Assembly: GCA_900319075.1 (NCBI GenBank)
Contig: ONMZ01000001.1
Location: forward strand, 307,126 to 371,125
Length of the DNA: 64,000 bases
Origin: an uncultured Eubacteriales bacterium
Lineage (GTDB): Bacteria > Bacillota > Clostridia > Oscillospirales > Ruminococcaceae
Direction: 5' to 3'
Positions 8,362-16,693 of the stretch are shown here, piece by piece. Below the pieces are notes generated by a model. It was not told the DNA's origin, searched no databases, and saw nothing but the letters and a program-made list of their open reading frames with translations. The position numbers were made by a program, and so were the translations under genes. Position 1 is the first letter of the stretch. The number at the start of each line of letters is the position of its first letter.

Positions 8362-10476
8362 TCACTCTGCGTTTTTCTTTGCCTCGATATCTGCAAGGGC
8401 GTCTTTTCTGGAAAGATTGATCCTGCCCTGGTCGTCTATCTCCATAACTTTGACCACGACCTCGTCGCCAACGGAAACTACATCTTCAACCTTGCCGACT
8501 CTCTGCTTGTCCAGTTTGGATATATGGACAAGTCCCTCTTTACCCGGTGCGATCTCAACAAAAGCGCCGAAGTTCATCAGTCTGGTTACTTTACCTCTGT
8601 ATATAGCTCCTATCTCGGGATCATTGCCTATTGTATTGATGATGGAGATAGCCTGTTCAGCCTTTGCAAGGTCAAGACCGGAAACAAATACATTTCCGTC
8701 CTCGCTGATATCGATCTTGACATCACACTCGGCGCTGATCTTCTGGATGACCTTTCCGCCCGAACCGATGACCTCTCTGATCTTATCAACAGGGACCTTA
8801 GTTGTAAGCATCTTAGGAGCCCACTTGCTGACTGTAGGTCTTACCTCTGGGATAGCCTTGAGCATTATCTCATCAAGAATATAATTTCTTGCTTTATGTG
8901 TCTTTTCAAATGCGCTTGCGATTATATCATAGGTAAGTCCGTCTACCTTGATATCCACCTGGATAGCGGTAATACCGTTCTTTGTACCGCCTACCTTAAA
9001 GTCCATATCGCCATAGAAGTCCTCAAGACCCTGGATATCCACCATAGTCATCCAGCTGCCATCCTCTTTGGTAATAAGTCCACAGGAGATACCTGCAACA
9101 GGAGCCTTGATAGGAACACCTGCGTCCATAAGTGCAAGTGTTGAACCGCAGATAGATCCCTGTGATGTTGAGCCGTTAGAAGAAAGAACTTCTGATACGC
9201 AGCGTATAGCGTAAGGGAAATCCTCAACGGATGGGATAACAGGGACAAGCGCTCTCTCAGCGAGTGCTCCGTGTCCGATCTCACGTCTTCCGGGTCCTCT
9301 TGACGGCTTTGTTTCGCCAACAGAATAAGATGGGAAGTTATACTGGTGCATATATCTCTTGCTGGTCTCCTCGTCAAGACCGTCAAGCTTCTGGGCATCT
9401 GAAACAGGACCGAGTGTGGCAATTGTCATGACCTGTGTCTGACCTCTGGTAAAGATACCGGAGCCGTGAACTCTCGGAAGTACTCCGACCTCGGCAGCAA
9501 GAGGTCTGATCTCGTCGATACCTCTGCCGTCAACACGCTTACCGTTGTACAGCCACTCTCTTACGATGGTCTTTTGTGCTTTATACATTACCTCACCGAT
9601 AATATCAGGCAGGTTCTCATACTCCTCAGAGTACTTTTCAACTATCTCGTCCTGGATAGGGAGAAGTCTTGCATCTCTTACGTTTTTATCGTCTGTATCA
9701 AGTGCCTCTTTAAGCTTATCTCCGAACTGATCCATGATCTTATCCATCATATCGTGGTCAAGCTCCATAGACTCAAACTCAAACTTAGGCTTGCCGATCT
9801 GCTTTTGGATATCGGAAATAAATGCCACCATATTCTTTATCTCGGCATGACCGAACTTGATAGCTTCAAGCATAAGGTCATCGGGGATCTCGTTAGCGCC
9901 TGCCTCGATCATAACCACCTTTTCAGCTGAGCCTGCAACGGTAAGGTTAAGGTCGTTGTGTGCTCTTTGCTCCAAAGTAGGATTGAGCACCAGCTGTCCG
10001 TCAACGTAGCCCACGTTGATAGATGCAACAGGTCCGTTCCACGGAATATCTGAAATAGAGATAGCGATGGAAGCAGCTATCATTCCTGCGATCTCGGGAG
10101 AGTTATCAGGATCAACAGAAAGGACAGTGATAACAACGGTCACGTCGTTTCTCATATCCTTTGGGAAAAGAGGTCTGATAGGTCTGTCCACACATCTCGA
10201 CGCAAGTATTGCCTTATCGGAAGCCTTGCCCTCTCTTTTTGTGAAAGAGCCCGGGATCTTACCCACAGCGTACATCTTCTCTTCAAAGTCAACGGAAAGT
10301 GGGAAAAAGTCAACGCCCTCCCTTGGCTTTGCAGATGCGGTAACGTTTGCCATAACAACTGTTTCGCCGTATCTAACCCAGCACGAGCCGTTTGCAAGTC
10401 CGCAGGTCTTGCCTGTTTCCACCTTTACAGGTCTGCCTGCATAGGTGGTTTCAAAAGTTCTGAAATTCTCAAACAT
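8362..10476 (-). CDS. pnp: Polyribonucleotide nucleotidyltransferase (PNPase)
   Basis: A 704-residue phosphorolytic 3'-5' exoribonuclease of mRNA decay. Two RNase PH-like cores are seen (first from residue 1; second around residues 310-545, with GRGIDEIRPL and the GSTSQGSICGSTLALMDAG region). A KH domain follows with GSGGKVIQKI near 572, then an S1 domain from about 620 (YRGKVTRLMNFGAFVEI). The length is normal for the family. GGAGG sits 9 nt before the ATG. It follows rpsO by 180 bp, the conserved rpsO-pnp order. The intervening leader carries two hairpins, as expected for a gene that in other bacteria controls its own mRNA. Confidence 0.97.
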   Translation of the reverse strand: MFENFRTFETTYAGRPVKVETGKTCGLANGSCWVRYGETVVMANVTASAKPREGVDFFPLSVDFEEKMYAVGKIPGSFTKREGKASDKAILASRCVDRPIRPLFPKDMRNDVTVVITVLSVDPDNSPEIAGMIAASIAISISDIPWNGPVASINVGYVDGQLVLNPTLEQRAHNDLNLTVAGSAEKVVMIEAGANEIPDDLMLEAIKFGHAEIKNMVAFISDIQKQIGKPKFEFESMELDHDMMDKIMDQFGDKLKEALDTDDKNVRDARLLPIQDEIVEKYSEEYENLPDIIGEVMYKAQKTIVREWLYNGKRVDGRGIDEIRPLAAEVGVLPRVHGSGIFTRGQTQVMTIATLGPVSDAQKLDGLDEETSKRYMHQYNFPSYSVGETKPSRGPGRREIGHGALAERALVPVIPSVEDFPYAIRCVSEVLSSNGSTSQGSICGSTLALMDAGVPIKAPVAGISCGLITKEDGSWMTMVDIQGLEDFYGDMDFKVGGTKNGITAIQVDIKVDGLTYDIIASAFEKTHKARNYILDEIMLKAIPEVRPTVSKWAPKMLTTKVPVDKIREVIGSGGKVIQKISAECDVKIDISEDGNVFVSGLDLAKAEQAISIINTIGNDPEIGAIYRGKVTRLMNFGAFVEIAPGKEGLVHISKLDKQRVGKVEDVVSVGDEVVVKVMEIDDQGRINLSRKDALADIEAKKNAE

Positions 10477-10513
10477 TTTTCTTCCTCCAAATTATTTTTT
10501 ATCTGGTGAAAGC

Positions 10514-10564
10514 ATTAGCAATAAACACAGCTCACGCCATGCATAAACTCTGTTTAATGCTAAT
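10514..10564 (-). promoter_or_regulatory. Long stem-loop in the pnp leader
   Basis: ATTAGCA (10514-10520) pairs perfectly with TGCTAAT (10558-10564), and inside it AAACACAG partly pairs with CTCTGTTT. It lies in the untranslated leader 40-90 nt before pnp. PNPase autoregulation through leader cleavage is known in E. coli; a similar role here is inferred from position only. Confidence 0.4.
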
Positions 10565-10608
10565 ACGCCTGCACCAAATTATGTTCGTTTTTGTGTATGA
10601 TACACCAA

Positions 10609-10638
10609 AAGGCAGTGGCAATAAATTGCCTCTGCCTT
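10609..10638 (-). terminator. Hairpin between rpsO and pnp
   Basis: Stem AAGGCAG/CTGCCTT plus GGCAA/TTGCC with a single T-T mismatch and a 4-nt loop, starting 18 nt past the rpsO stop. On the minus strand it ends in TTTTGG, so the T-tract is weak. It probably acts as a partial terminator or processing site, letting some transcripts continue into pnp. Confidence 0.65.
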
Positions 10639-10656
10639 AATGGATGATCACATAAA

Positions 10657-10923
10657 TTACTTACGGATACCCAGCTTCTCGATGGTTGCTCTGTATCTGT
10701 TGATGTCCTTTTTCTTCAGGTAGTTGAGAAGATTTCTTCTCTTACCGATCATCTTGAACAGACCGCTTCTGGAGTGGTTGTCCTTCTTATGTGTTTTCAG
10801 ATGCTCGGTCAAATCGGAGATCCTTCTTGTAAGGATAGCGATCTGTACCTCAGGAGATCCTGTGTCGTTATCATGAGTCTTGTTTGCCTCGATAACGGCT
10901 GTCTTTTCGTCTTTTCTCAGCAT
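10657..10923 (-). CDS. rpsO: 30S ribosomal protein S15
   Basis: An 88-residue primary 16S rRNA-binding protein of the small subunit. The family core is visible: [18 protein letters not shown] near residue 21, [14 protein letters not shown] near 40, and the C-terminal [12 protein letters not shown] block. The ATG at 10923 gives MLRKDEKT..., the usual start and length, with AGAGGT 8 nt upstream; six extra codons to 10941 would cover that site. It has its own promoter at 11041-11069 and precedes pnp. Confidence 0.97.
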   Translation of the reverse strand: MLRKDEKTAVIEANKTHDNDTGSPEVQIAILTRRISDLTEHLKTHKKDNHSRSGLFKMIGKRRNLLNYLKKKDINRYRATIEKLGIRK

Positions 10924-11040
10924 TTTTTGTACCTCTTTCAAATATTATTTCCGATGTCGAAGGATATGGCAGGTAGCTTTCCCCATTGGGGCTTTACCCA
11001 TATTCTGCGGCAGGGATATGCTGTCAACACAGCACTGTTA

Positions 11041-11069
11041 ATTATACATTATAAGCCAGGTTTTGTAAA
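11041..11069 (-). promoter_or_regulatory. Promoter of rpsO-pnp
   Basis: On the minus strand, -35 TTTACA (11069-11064), 17 bp, -10 TATAAT (11046-11041), about 118 bp before the rpsO start. A second TTATAAT overlaps the spacer and could serve as an alternative -10. Confidence 0.75.
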
Positions 11070-11108
11070 GGGCATTCACAAAAAGTTTACACTTAGTGAC
11101 CCGGTGCT

Positions 11109-11963
11109 TTACTTGATCCCGTGATGCTCTTTACCGGCGGTAAGGGTATTTTTCATAAGCATTGCGATAGTCATAGGTCCAACGCCGCCGGGAACGGGAG
11201 TTATATAGCTTGCCTTGTCCTTTACGTTTTCAAAGTCAACATCTCCGCAAAGTTTTCCGTTTTCGTCCCTGTTCATTCCAACGTCGATAACAACTGCGCC
11301 ATCTTTAACATAGTCCGCTGTTATCATTTTGGCTCTGCCGACTGCGGCAACGAGGATATCCGCTCTGCTTGCCACAGCCTTGAGATCCTTTGTCTTTGAG
11401 TGGCAGATTGTTACTGTGCCGCTCTGATGGAGCAATAGCATAGCCTGCGGCTTGCCCACGATATTGCTTCTTCCGATGACAACGCACTCTTTGCCGGCTA
11501 TCTCGGTACCTGTGGATTTTATAAGCTCCATAACGCCTGCGGGGGTGCATGGCAGGAAGCTGTAATCCCCTATCATTATCTTGCCCACGTTTACAGGGTG
11601 GAAAGCGTCAACGTCCTTATCGGGGCGGATATTGTTGATAATTATCTTATCGTCAAGATGCTTTGGCAGGGGCAGCTGAACAAGTATACCGTCGACCTTG
11701 TCATCGTTATTGAGCTTATCCACAAGTGCGAGCAGCTCCTCCTCGGTAGTTTCCTCGGGCAGAGCATACTTGAAGGAATTAAAGCCCACGGTTTCGCAAG
11801 CCTTTTCCTTATTTCTGACATACACCTGGGAAGCAGGATCGTTTCCCACGATGACCACTGCAAGACCTATCTCTACGCCCTGTGCTTTGAGTTTTTCGGT
11901 CTCGATCCTTATTTCCTCCTTGACCTTTGCGGAAACAGCCTTTCCGTCGATTATCTGTGACAT
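11109..11963 (-). CDS. folD: Methylenetetrahydrofolate dehydrogenase/cyclohydrolase FolD
   Basis: Bifunctional enzyme that interconverts 5,10-methylene-THF and 10-formyl-THF, about 284 residues, the usual size. Signature blocks are visible: [19 protein letters not shown] with the catalytic Tyr and Lys near residue 50, [15 protein letters not shown] near 95, and [15 protein letters not shown] in the NADP-binding fold near 165, ending with the [18 protein letters not shown] block. The ATG at 11963 has AGGAG 8 nt upstream; an in-frame GTG three codons earlier overlaps that site and is less likely. It lies 27 bp after lgt on the same strand, so the two are probably co-transcribed. Confidence 0.97.
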   Translation of the reverse strand: MSQIIDGKAVSAKVKEEIRIETEKLKAQGVEIGLAVVIVGNDPASQVYVRNKEKACETVGFNSFKYALPEETTEEELLALVDKLNNDDKVDGILVQLPLPKHLDDKIIINNIRPDKDVDAFHPVNVGKIMIGDYSFLPCTPAGVMELIKSTGTEIAGKECVVIGRSNIVGKPQAMLLLHQSGTVTICHSKTKDLKAVASRADILVAAVGRAKMITADYVKDGAVVIDVGMNRDENGKLCGDVDFENVKDKASYITPVPGGVGPMTIAMLMKNTLTAGKEHHGIK

Positions 11964-11990
11964 TTCAAACACTCCTTATACATAATTATT

Positions 11991-13988
11991 TCAGCGTTTT
12001 TTCCTGTTGCGGTTTCTTGAACGATTATTCTTGCGCTTAGCGTTCTTATTGTTGGGATCAGATACTTTCTGAGAAGGTTCACCATTTTCCGTGCTGTTGT
12101 TTTTCTCATTTACCTGTGAGATGATATCCTCGACTTTAACATCGCTGTCAGAGGGCAGCTCCTCAGACTTTTCGCTTGCCTCTGCGATTATCTCCTGGAT
12201 CTGCTTATCCTTTTCAGCCTTTTCCTCTTTCATCTTCTGAGTTACCTCAGCCACGATATCCTCAGCTTTTATTTCCTCATCGGCTTTGCTCCGGGGTGCT
12301 TCGGCTTCGGTTTTCTCTTCTGCTGCCGGAGCTTGCTCCTGCATTTCTTCGGGCTTATTGTCCGGTGCTTGTTCCGACTCCTGCTGCTGGGGCTGATTTT
12401 CGTCCTTACTTACCTCGGCAGGCTCTTTCTCGGTTTCCTGCTCCTTTTCCTCTGCCTTTTCCTCAGTTTCCTGCTTTTGCGTCTGAACAGGTTTTTTCTT
12501 CTTTTTCTTTTTCTTCGGCTTAGGCTGGGTTTCTTCCTGTGCCGCAGGGACAGTTTCCTTCGGGGTCTGTTCAGTTTCCGGGGCTTTATCGCTCGGCTTA
12601 TCCGCCTTTTCGTCCTTGATTATGGGAACTACATCGTCCTCGGCTGTTTCGGCAGGAGCCTGCTCTTTATCATCTGTCTGAGCCTTGGTATCCTCCTGTT
12701 CATTTTCGCCTTCGGTTTCACTTGTCTGAGAGGCAGCTTCAGCGTTTTCCTCGCTTTGCTCATCGCCGCTCTTTTCCTCTTCCTCAACAGTTTCGCTGTT
12801 TTCCTCGGCTAAAAGCTTTGCCCTGGCAGCCAGCTTATCTTCACGAGCCTTTTTATCTGCCTTTTCGGCTTCATCGATCGCTTCACGGAGCTTATGACGT
12901 GCCTGTGGTCCGTACTTCTCCTCAAGCTCGGCTTTCATAGCCTCTGTATTTTCGCCCTTATCCTCACTTTCGGATATTTTTTTCTCAAGCTCTTTCTTTT
13001 TCTTTTCAAAATCTTTTATATTGTCATAATATGCGATCTGAGCTTTTGAAAGCTGAGTATCCTTAAAGAAAACATAATCCTTGAATTTGGTGATACGCAC
13101 TCTTACAATGATAAGTACAACAAGGCTCACGATCACACAGGCTGCAGCAAGAAGCTGTGAAACTCTTATTGAGCCAAGATAAAGCGAGTCGGTCCTGAGC
13201 CCTTCGATAAAGAATCTTCCAAGTCCGTACCATATTGTATAACAAAGGAAGACCTCGCCGTCAAATTTTCTATGTTTAAAATATATGTGCAAAAGCACAA
13301 ATCCCAGCAGACACCACAGCGATTCATAGAGAAAGCACGGGTGTATCGGCTGCAGGGGCTCTACGCTTCCGTCGGTAATGTGGCTGCTGACATAATTTGC
13401 AGTTGTATTGCTCATCATGCCCCAGGGAAGAGTTGTATTCGTTCCGAAGGCTTCCTGGTTGAAAAAGTTGCCCCAGCGTCCGATCGCCTGACCGATAAAA
13501 AAGCAGGGTGCCACAATATCAAGCATTGCCGTCAGCCGCAGTTTCCTGAGTTTTACGATGATACCGCCTACGACTATGGCGCCTATAAGTCCGCCGTAAA
13601 TGGCAAGTCCGCCGTCACGGAAATCAAAGAACTTGCTTAAAGGTGTATCAGAGAAAATGATATAATAAAGTCTTGCTCCGATGATCGCACCGAAAAATCC
13701 GCCGATGACTGCATCTGTTGCTCTGTCAGGGTCGATACCTGCTTTTTTCATTTTTTTGAAACCGTAGATCATCGCAAGGATTATTCCCACAGCGATCAGA
13801 AATCCATACCAATATATCTGAAAATTCGTTCCCGGTATTTTGAACATCACCCTGTCAATGTCGATCCCCGTTTTGAGTACATTATCTCCGCTGCCGAAAT
13901 TGGGGAAATATACCCTGTTGGGGTGATCTCCGAGTTTTTCCCACATTGTTTCATACTGCTCTGCGAGCAGCTGCACTGCCTGTAACAT
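11991..13988 (-). CDS. lgt: Prolipoprotein diacylglyceryl transferase with long charged C-terminal tail
   Basis: Lgt adds diacylglycerol to the lipobox cysteine of prelipoproteins in the membrane. Residues 50-300 hold the family core: membrane segments from IYWYGFLIAVGIILAMIYGF, the arginine-bearing GARLYYIIF region, the FFIGQAIGRWGNFFNQEAFG motif near 165, HPCFLYESLW near 215 and GLGRFFIEGLRTDSL near 255. The protein is 665 residues while Lgt is usually near 270-330. The extra 350 or so residues after the last membrane span are cytoplasmic-type low complexity, rich in Glu, Lys and Gln, with a KKKKKKKK run and a basic end (NRSRNRNRKKR). The N-terminus is also about 47 residues long before the first span; AAGGAA lies 10 nt before the ATG chosen. 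Confidence 0.93.
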   Translation of the reverse strand: MLQAVQLLAEQYETMWEKLGDHPNRVYFPNFGSGDNVLKTGIDIDRVMFKIPGTNFQIYWYGFLIAVGIILAMIYGFKKMKKAGIDPDRATDAVIGGFFGAIIGARLYYIIFSDTPLSKFFDFRDGGLAIYGGLIGAIVVGGIIVKLRKLRLTAMLDIVAPCFFIGQAIGRWGNFFNQEAFGTNTTLPWGMMSNTTANYVSSHITDGSVEPLQPIHPCFLYESLWCLLGFVLLHIYFKHRKFDGEVFLCYTIWYGLGRFFIEGLRTDSLYLGSIRVSQLLAAACVIVSLVVLIIVRVRITKFKDYVFFKDTQLSKAQIAYYDNIKDFEKKKKELEKKISESEDKGENTEAMKAELEEKYGPQARHKLREAIDEAEKADKKAREDKLAARAKLLAEENSETVEEEEKSGDEQSEENAEAASQTSETEGENEQEDTKAQTDDKEQAPAETAEDDVVPIIKDEKADKPSDKAPETEQTPKETVPAAQEETQPKPKKKKKKKKPVQTQKQETEEKAEEKEQETEKEPAEVSKDENQPQQQESEQAPDNKPEEMQEQAPAAEEKTEAEAPRSKADEEIKAEDIVAEVTQKMKEEKAEKDKQIQEIIAEASEKSEELPSDSDVKVEDIISQVNEKNNSTENGEPSQKVSDPNNKNAKRKNNRSRNRNRKKR

Positions 13989-14024
13989 TTTTGATCCATT
14001 CCTTTCTGTAAAAAAGCACTTTCC

Positions 14025-15320
14025 TTAATAATCATTTTTATCCGTCACGATGCTGATACTGCTTTTATCAATATCAAACAGTTCCGGCAAAGCCTGCTGA
14101 CATTCCTGCGCTGTCAGGGAGGCTATCATATCTACATCTTCAAAAAGAGTCACATCGTCACAGTCCATATGGTAATAAAGCATAGCATCCGCACAAGCTT
14201 TAACATCGTTTATGCTGCTTATCTTTTCACCGTAGCGCACACGCTTATCTATCTCAAAGCGCTTTTTATCTATTCCCTCTTTTTCAAGGCGTTCGATCTC
14301 CCGGCAGATCCTTTGGTAAACCAGATCGGGATCTTCGGATTCTCCTTCGATAATACAGCAGAAATACCTGTCAGCACTTGTATAGACAAAAGTTGAGGTC
14401 CCCGAGCTTATGAGCCCCTCCTCCAGAAGCTGGTTATAAAGCGGTGAGGTCTGACCCAGGATCTGCTCAAGCAGCATTGCTGCGATAAATGACTTTCTCA
14501 CATACTCCCTGCCCGAAAGAGGCTTTGACTTAAAGCCGATAGCAAAAACTGGCAGACCTACTGCTGCATGGGTACATATCCGCTTTTGGCACACATTATC
14601 CGGTTCATGGGGAAACGAGTTTTCAAGGTGCACATTTGGGCTTGGCTTTAACATTTTGTCGCATATCTCTAAGACCTTATCCTGGCGGATATTTCCGGCA
14701 ATCGAAAGAGTCATATTATGCAGATTATAAAAAGAGTTGTAACACTTATAAAGCAGCCCGGGAGTTATCTGCTGGATAGACTCTACCGTTCCGGCAACAT
14801 CTATTCTTACGGGATTGTTCACATAAAGTCCTCGCAAAAGCTCCTTAAAGCACTTTCTTGTGGGGGAATCGTCACCCATTTTTATTTCCTGGGCAATTAT
14901 CCCTCTTTCCTTTTCTACATTTTCCTCGGTAAAATAAGGTGACTGTACAAAGCCCAGAAGTATCTCAAGCGCCTTTTCATAGTTATCCGTACAGCTAAAA
15001 ACATATGCAGTTATATCAGTTGAGGTAAAGGCGTTTGCTGCGGCACCTGTCTTGGCATACTGTTCAAAGACATTGCTGTTGTCGTCCGACTCAAAGAGCT
15101 TATGTTCAAGATAATGGGCGATACCGTCCGGAACACGTATAAAATCACCTGTTTCATCGGTTTTGAAACAATTGTTGATGGAGCCGTACTTGGTGCCGAA
15201 CAGAGCCTCTACCGTGGAAAAGCCTTCTTTTTCCCACAAAAGTATATCAAGTCCCGAATCGTGGTGGATTATGCTGTACTGCTCATCAAGCTCAGGGCTT
15301 GAAATGATCTGTTTATCCAT
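14025..15320 (-). CDS. M16-family zinc peptidase, active partner (YmfH-like)
   Basis: A 431-residue insulinase/pitrilysin-type protein. The inverted zinc motif HxxEH is present as HYLEH near residue 68, and a conserved Glu follows about 75 residues later (ENVEKERGIIAQEIKMGDD), so it should be the catalytic subunit. It overlaps the 3' end of the next upstream gene, a second M16 protein lacking the zinc motif, by 8 bp. Such active/inactive pairs (YmfH/YmfF in Bacillus) are known to sit together and probably form a heterodimer. The substrate is unknown. It is followed 36 bp later by lgt. Confidence 0.88.
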   Translation of the reverse strand: MDKQIISSPELDEQYSIIHHDSGLDILLWEKEGFSTVEALFGTKYGSINNCFKTDETGDFIRVPDGIAHYLEHKLFESDDNSNVFEQYAKTGAAANAFTSTDITAYVFSCTDNYEKALEILLGFVQSPYFTEENVEKERGIIAQEIKMGDDSPTRKCFKELLRGLYVNNPVRIDVAGTVESIQQITPGLLYKCYNSFYNLHNMTLSIAGNIRQDKVLEICDKMLKPSPNVHLENSFPHEPDNVCQKRICTHAAVGLPVFAIGFKSKPLSGREYVRKSFIAAMLLEQILGQTSPLYNQLLEEGLISSGTSTFVYTSADRYFCCIIEGESEDPDLVYQRICREIERLEKEGIDKKRFEIDKRVRYGEKISSINDVKACADAMLYYHMDCDDVTLFEDVDMIASLTAQECQQALPELFDIDKSSISIVTDKNDY

Positions 15321-16593
15321 CTGCGCTCACCTCTCCCTCGGATTCCATTACATAGAAGGTATCATACACAAAGCTCTTTGCACACTCGATCACCTGCTGC
15401 TTTGTTATGTCCATAAAAATATCGCACACCTGTTCGGGAGAATAAGAAGTTCCCCTTGTATTCTGGGCTGTATAGTATTCTGACATCCGGTAGATAGAAT
15501 CATTATTGGATTTAAAGCCTGTACACAGATATATTTTTGTATGTTCAAGCTCCTGTTGAGTAAACTCTCCGTTCTTTATTGCTTCAAGCTGCATGAGGAT
15601 AGCTTCCCGGGCTTTTTCAATATCCTTTTTTGCCACTCCGCTTGACACTAAAAGAGTGCCCTTGATATCCGAATATGCAGCCGAGCAGTAATAACACAAA
15701 GACATTTTCTCTCTAACGTTTGAAAAAAGCTTTGAAAAAGGTGTTCCTCCCAGCAGAGCTGTAAAAAGCTTAGCTGTATAGATATCCTCATATCCGCTTT
15801 TGAACGCCATTATCATCTTGCTCTGGTTGACATCCTGGGTCTGGCGCTCATAGGCAGTTTCCTTTTTAACAGGCGACAGGGCCTTATAGTTTACGGGAAC
15901 ATAGTCTGTACGTTCAAGCTGTGAAAAGGCTTGTATCATAACAGGTTTTACCCTTTCAAAATCTCTTCCGCACATAACTATCTCTATCTGTGAGGAGCTA
16001 AGAAGCTCATGATACCTGTCTGTAAGCTGCTGTGAAGTTATGGCTCTTGCATTTTCCACAGTTCCCAGCAGTGAGATGCAGGCAGGTTCGCCCTTATATA
16101 TTATTTCCTTTGCCATTCGCATAGAGTAGCCGAACTTATCGTTAAACTCTGCGTTGATGTTGTCCTCAAGTTCCTTTTTACGCATACTTACATATCGTTC
16201 GCTGAACCTTCCGTTTTCAAAAAGCGGTCTGAAGATACAATCGAGCAGCAGTTGGGATGCCTTTGTGGAGATGATCTCACGGCCGATCGTATAATCATCA
16301 CAAATATACTCAATGCACAAGCCGTTTTCCTGGCAGTCACCTATACGTCTTGACTTAGTGGACAAGGTGGCACCATAAAGATATGCAAGCTCCCCTGTTA
16401 GCTCTGCAAGGGTCTTATTTTTATCGTTTGACGATGCAAGAAGCTCCATAACAAGGGTGTTCAGCGGTGCATTCTTTACATCCGTCGGGGTAACAAAGGA
16501 TACACTTATAAGATTTGATTTGAACTTTGGGTCGGTTATCTCCGTAAGGGCTATCCCCTCGCCCACAGCACTTCGTTTATATGAAATAGGCAT
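15313..16593 (-). CDS. M16-family peptidase-like protein, inactive partner (YmfF-like)
   Basis: A 426-residue M16-fold protein. The position of the zinc motif reads VMELLASSNDKNKTL near residue 50, with no HxxEH, so catalysis is not expected. The later M16 blocks remain: GYSMRMAKEIIYKGEPA, FTALLGGTPFSKLFSNVREK near 275 and the SLCYYCSAAYSD region. It is thus the likely structural partner of the downstream YmfH-like peptidase, as in other M16B pairs. GGAGGAA is 5-6 nt before the ATG. The 100-bp leader contains CCGGTA/TACCGG arms that could fold ahead of the gene. Confidence 0.85.
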   Translation of the reverse strand: MPISYKRSAVGEGIALTEITDPKFKSNLISVSFVTPTDVKNAPLNTLVMELLASSNDKNKTLAELTGELAYLYGATLSTKSRRIGDCQENGLCIEYICDDYTIGREIISTKASQLLLDCIFRPLFENGRFSERYVSMRKKELEDNINAEFNDKFGYSMRMAKEIIYKGEPACISLLGTVENARAITSQQLTDRYHELLSSSQIEIVMCGRDFERVKPVMIQAFSQLERTDYVPVNYKALSPVKKETAYERQTQDVNQSKMIMAFKSGYEDIYTAKLFTALLGGTPFSKLFSNVREKMSLCYYCSAAYSDIKGTLLVSSGVAKKDIEKAREAILMQLEAIKNGEFTQQELEHTKIYLCTGFKSNNDSIYRMSEYYTAQNTRGTSYSPEQVCDIFMDITKQQVIECAKSFVYDTFYVMESEGEVSADG

Positions 16594-16693
16594 TTCATTC
16601 CTCCTATCCGGTAATTTTCAGATACCGAAATACCGGTCGTGTTAATATTTTACCACATTCGCCCGTGTATTTCCACAGTTTTGCGTATATTTT

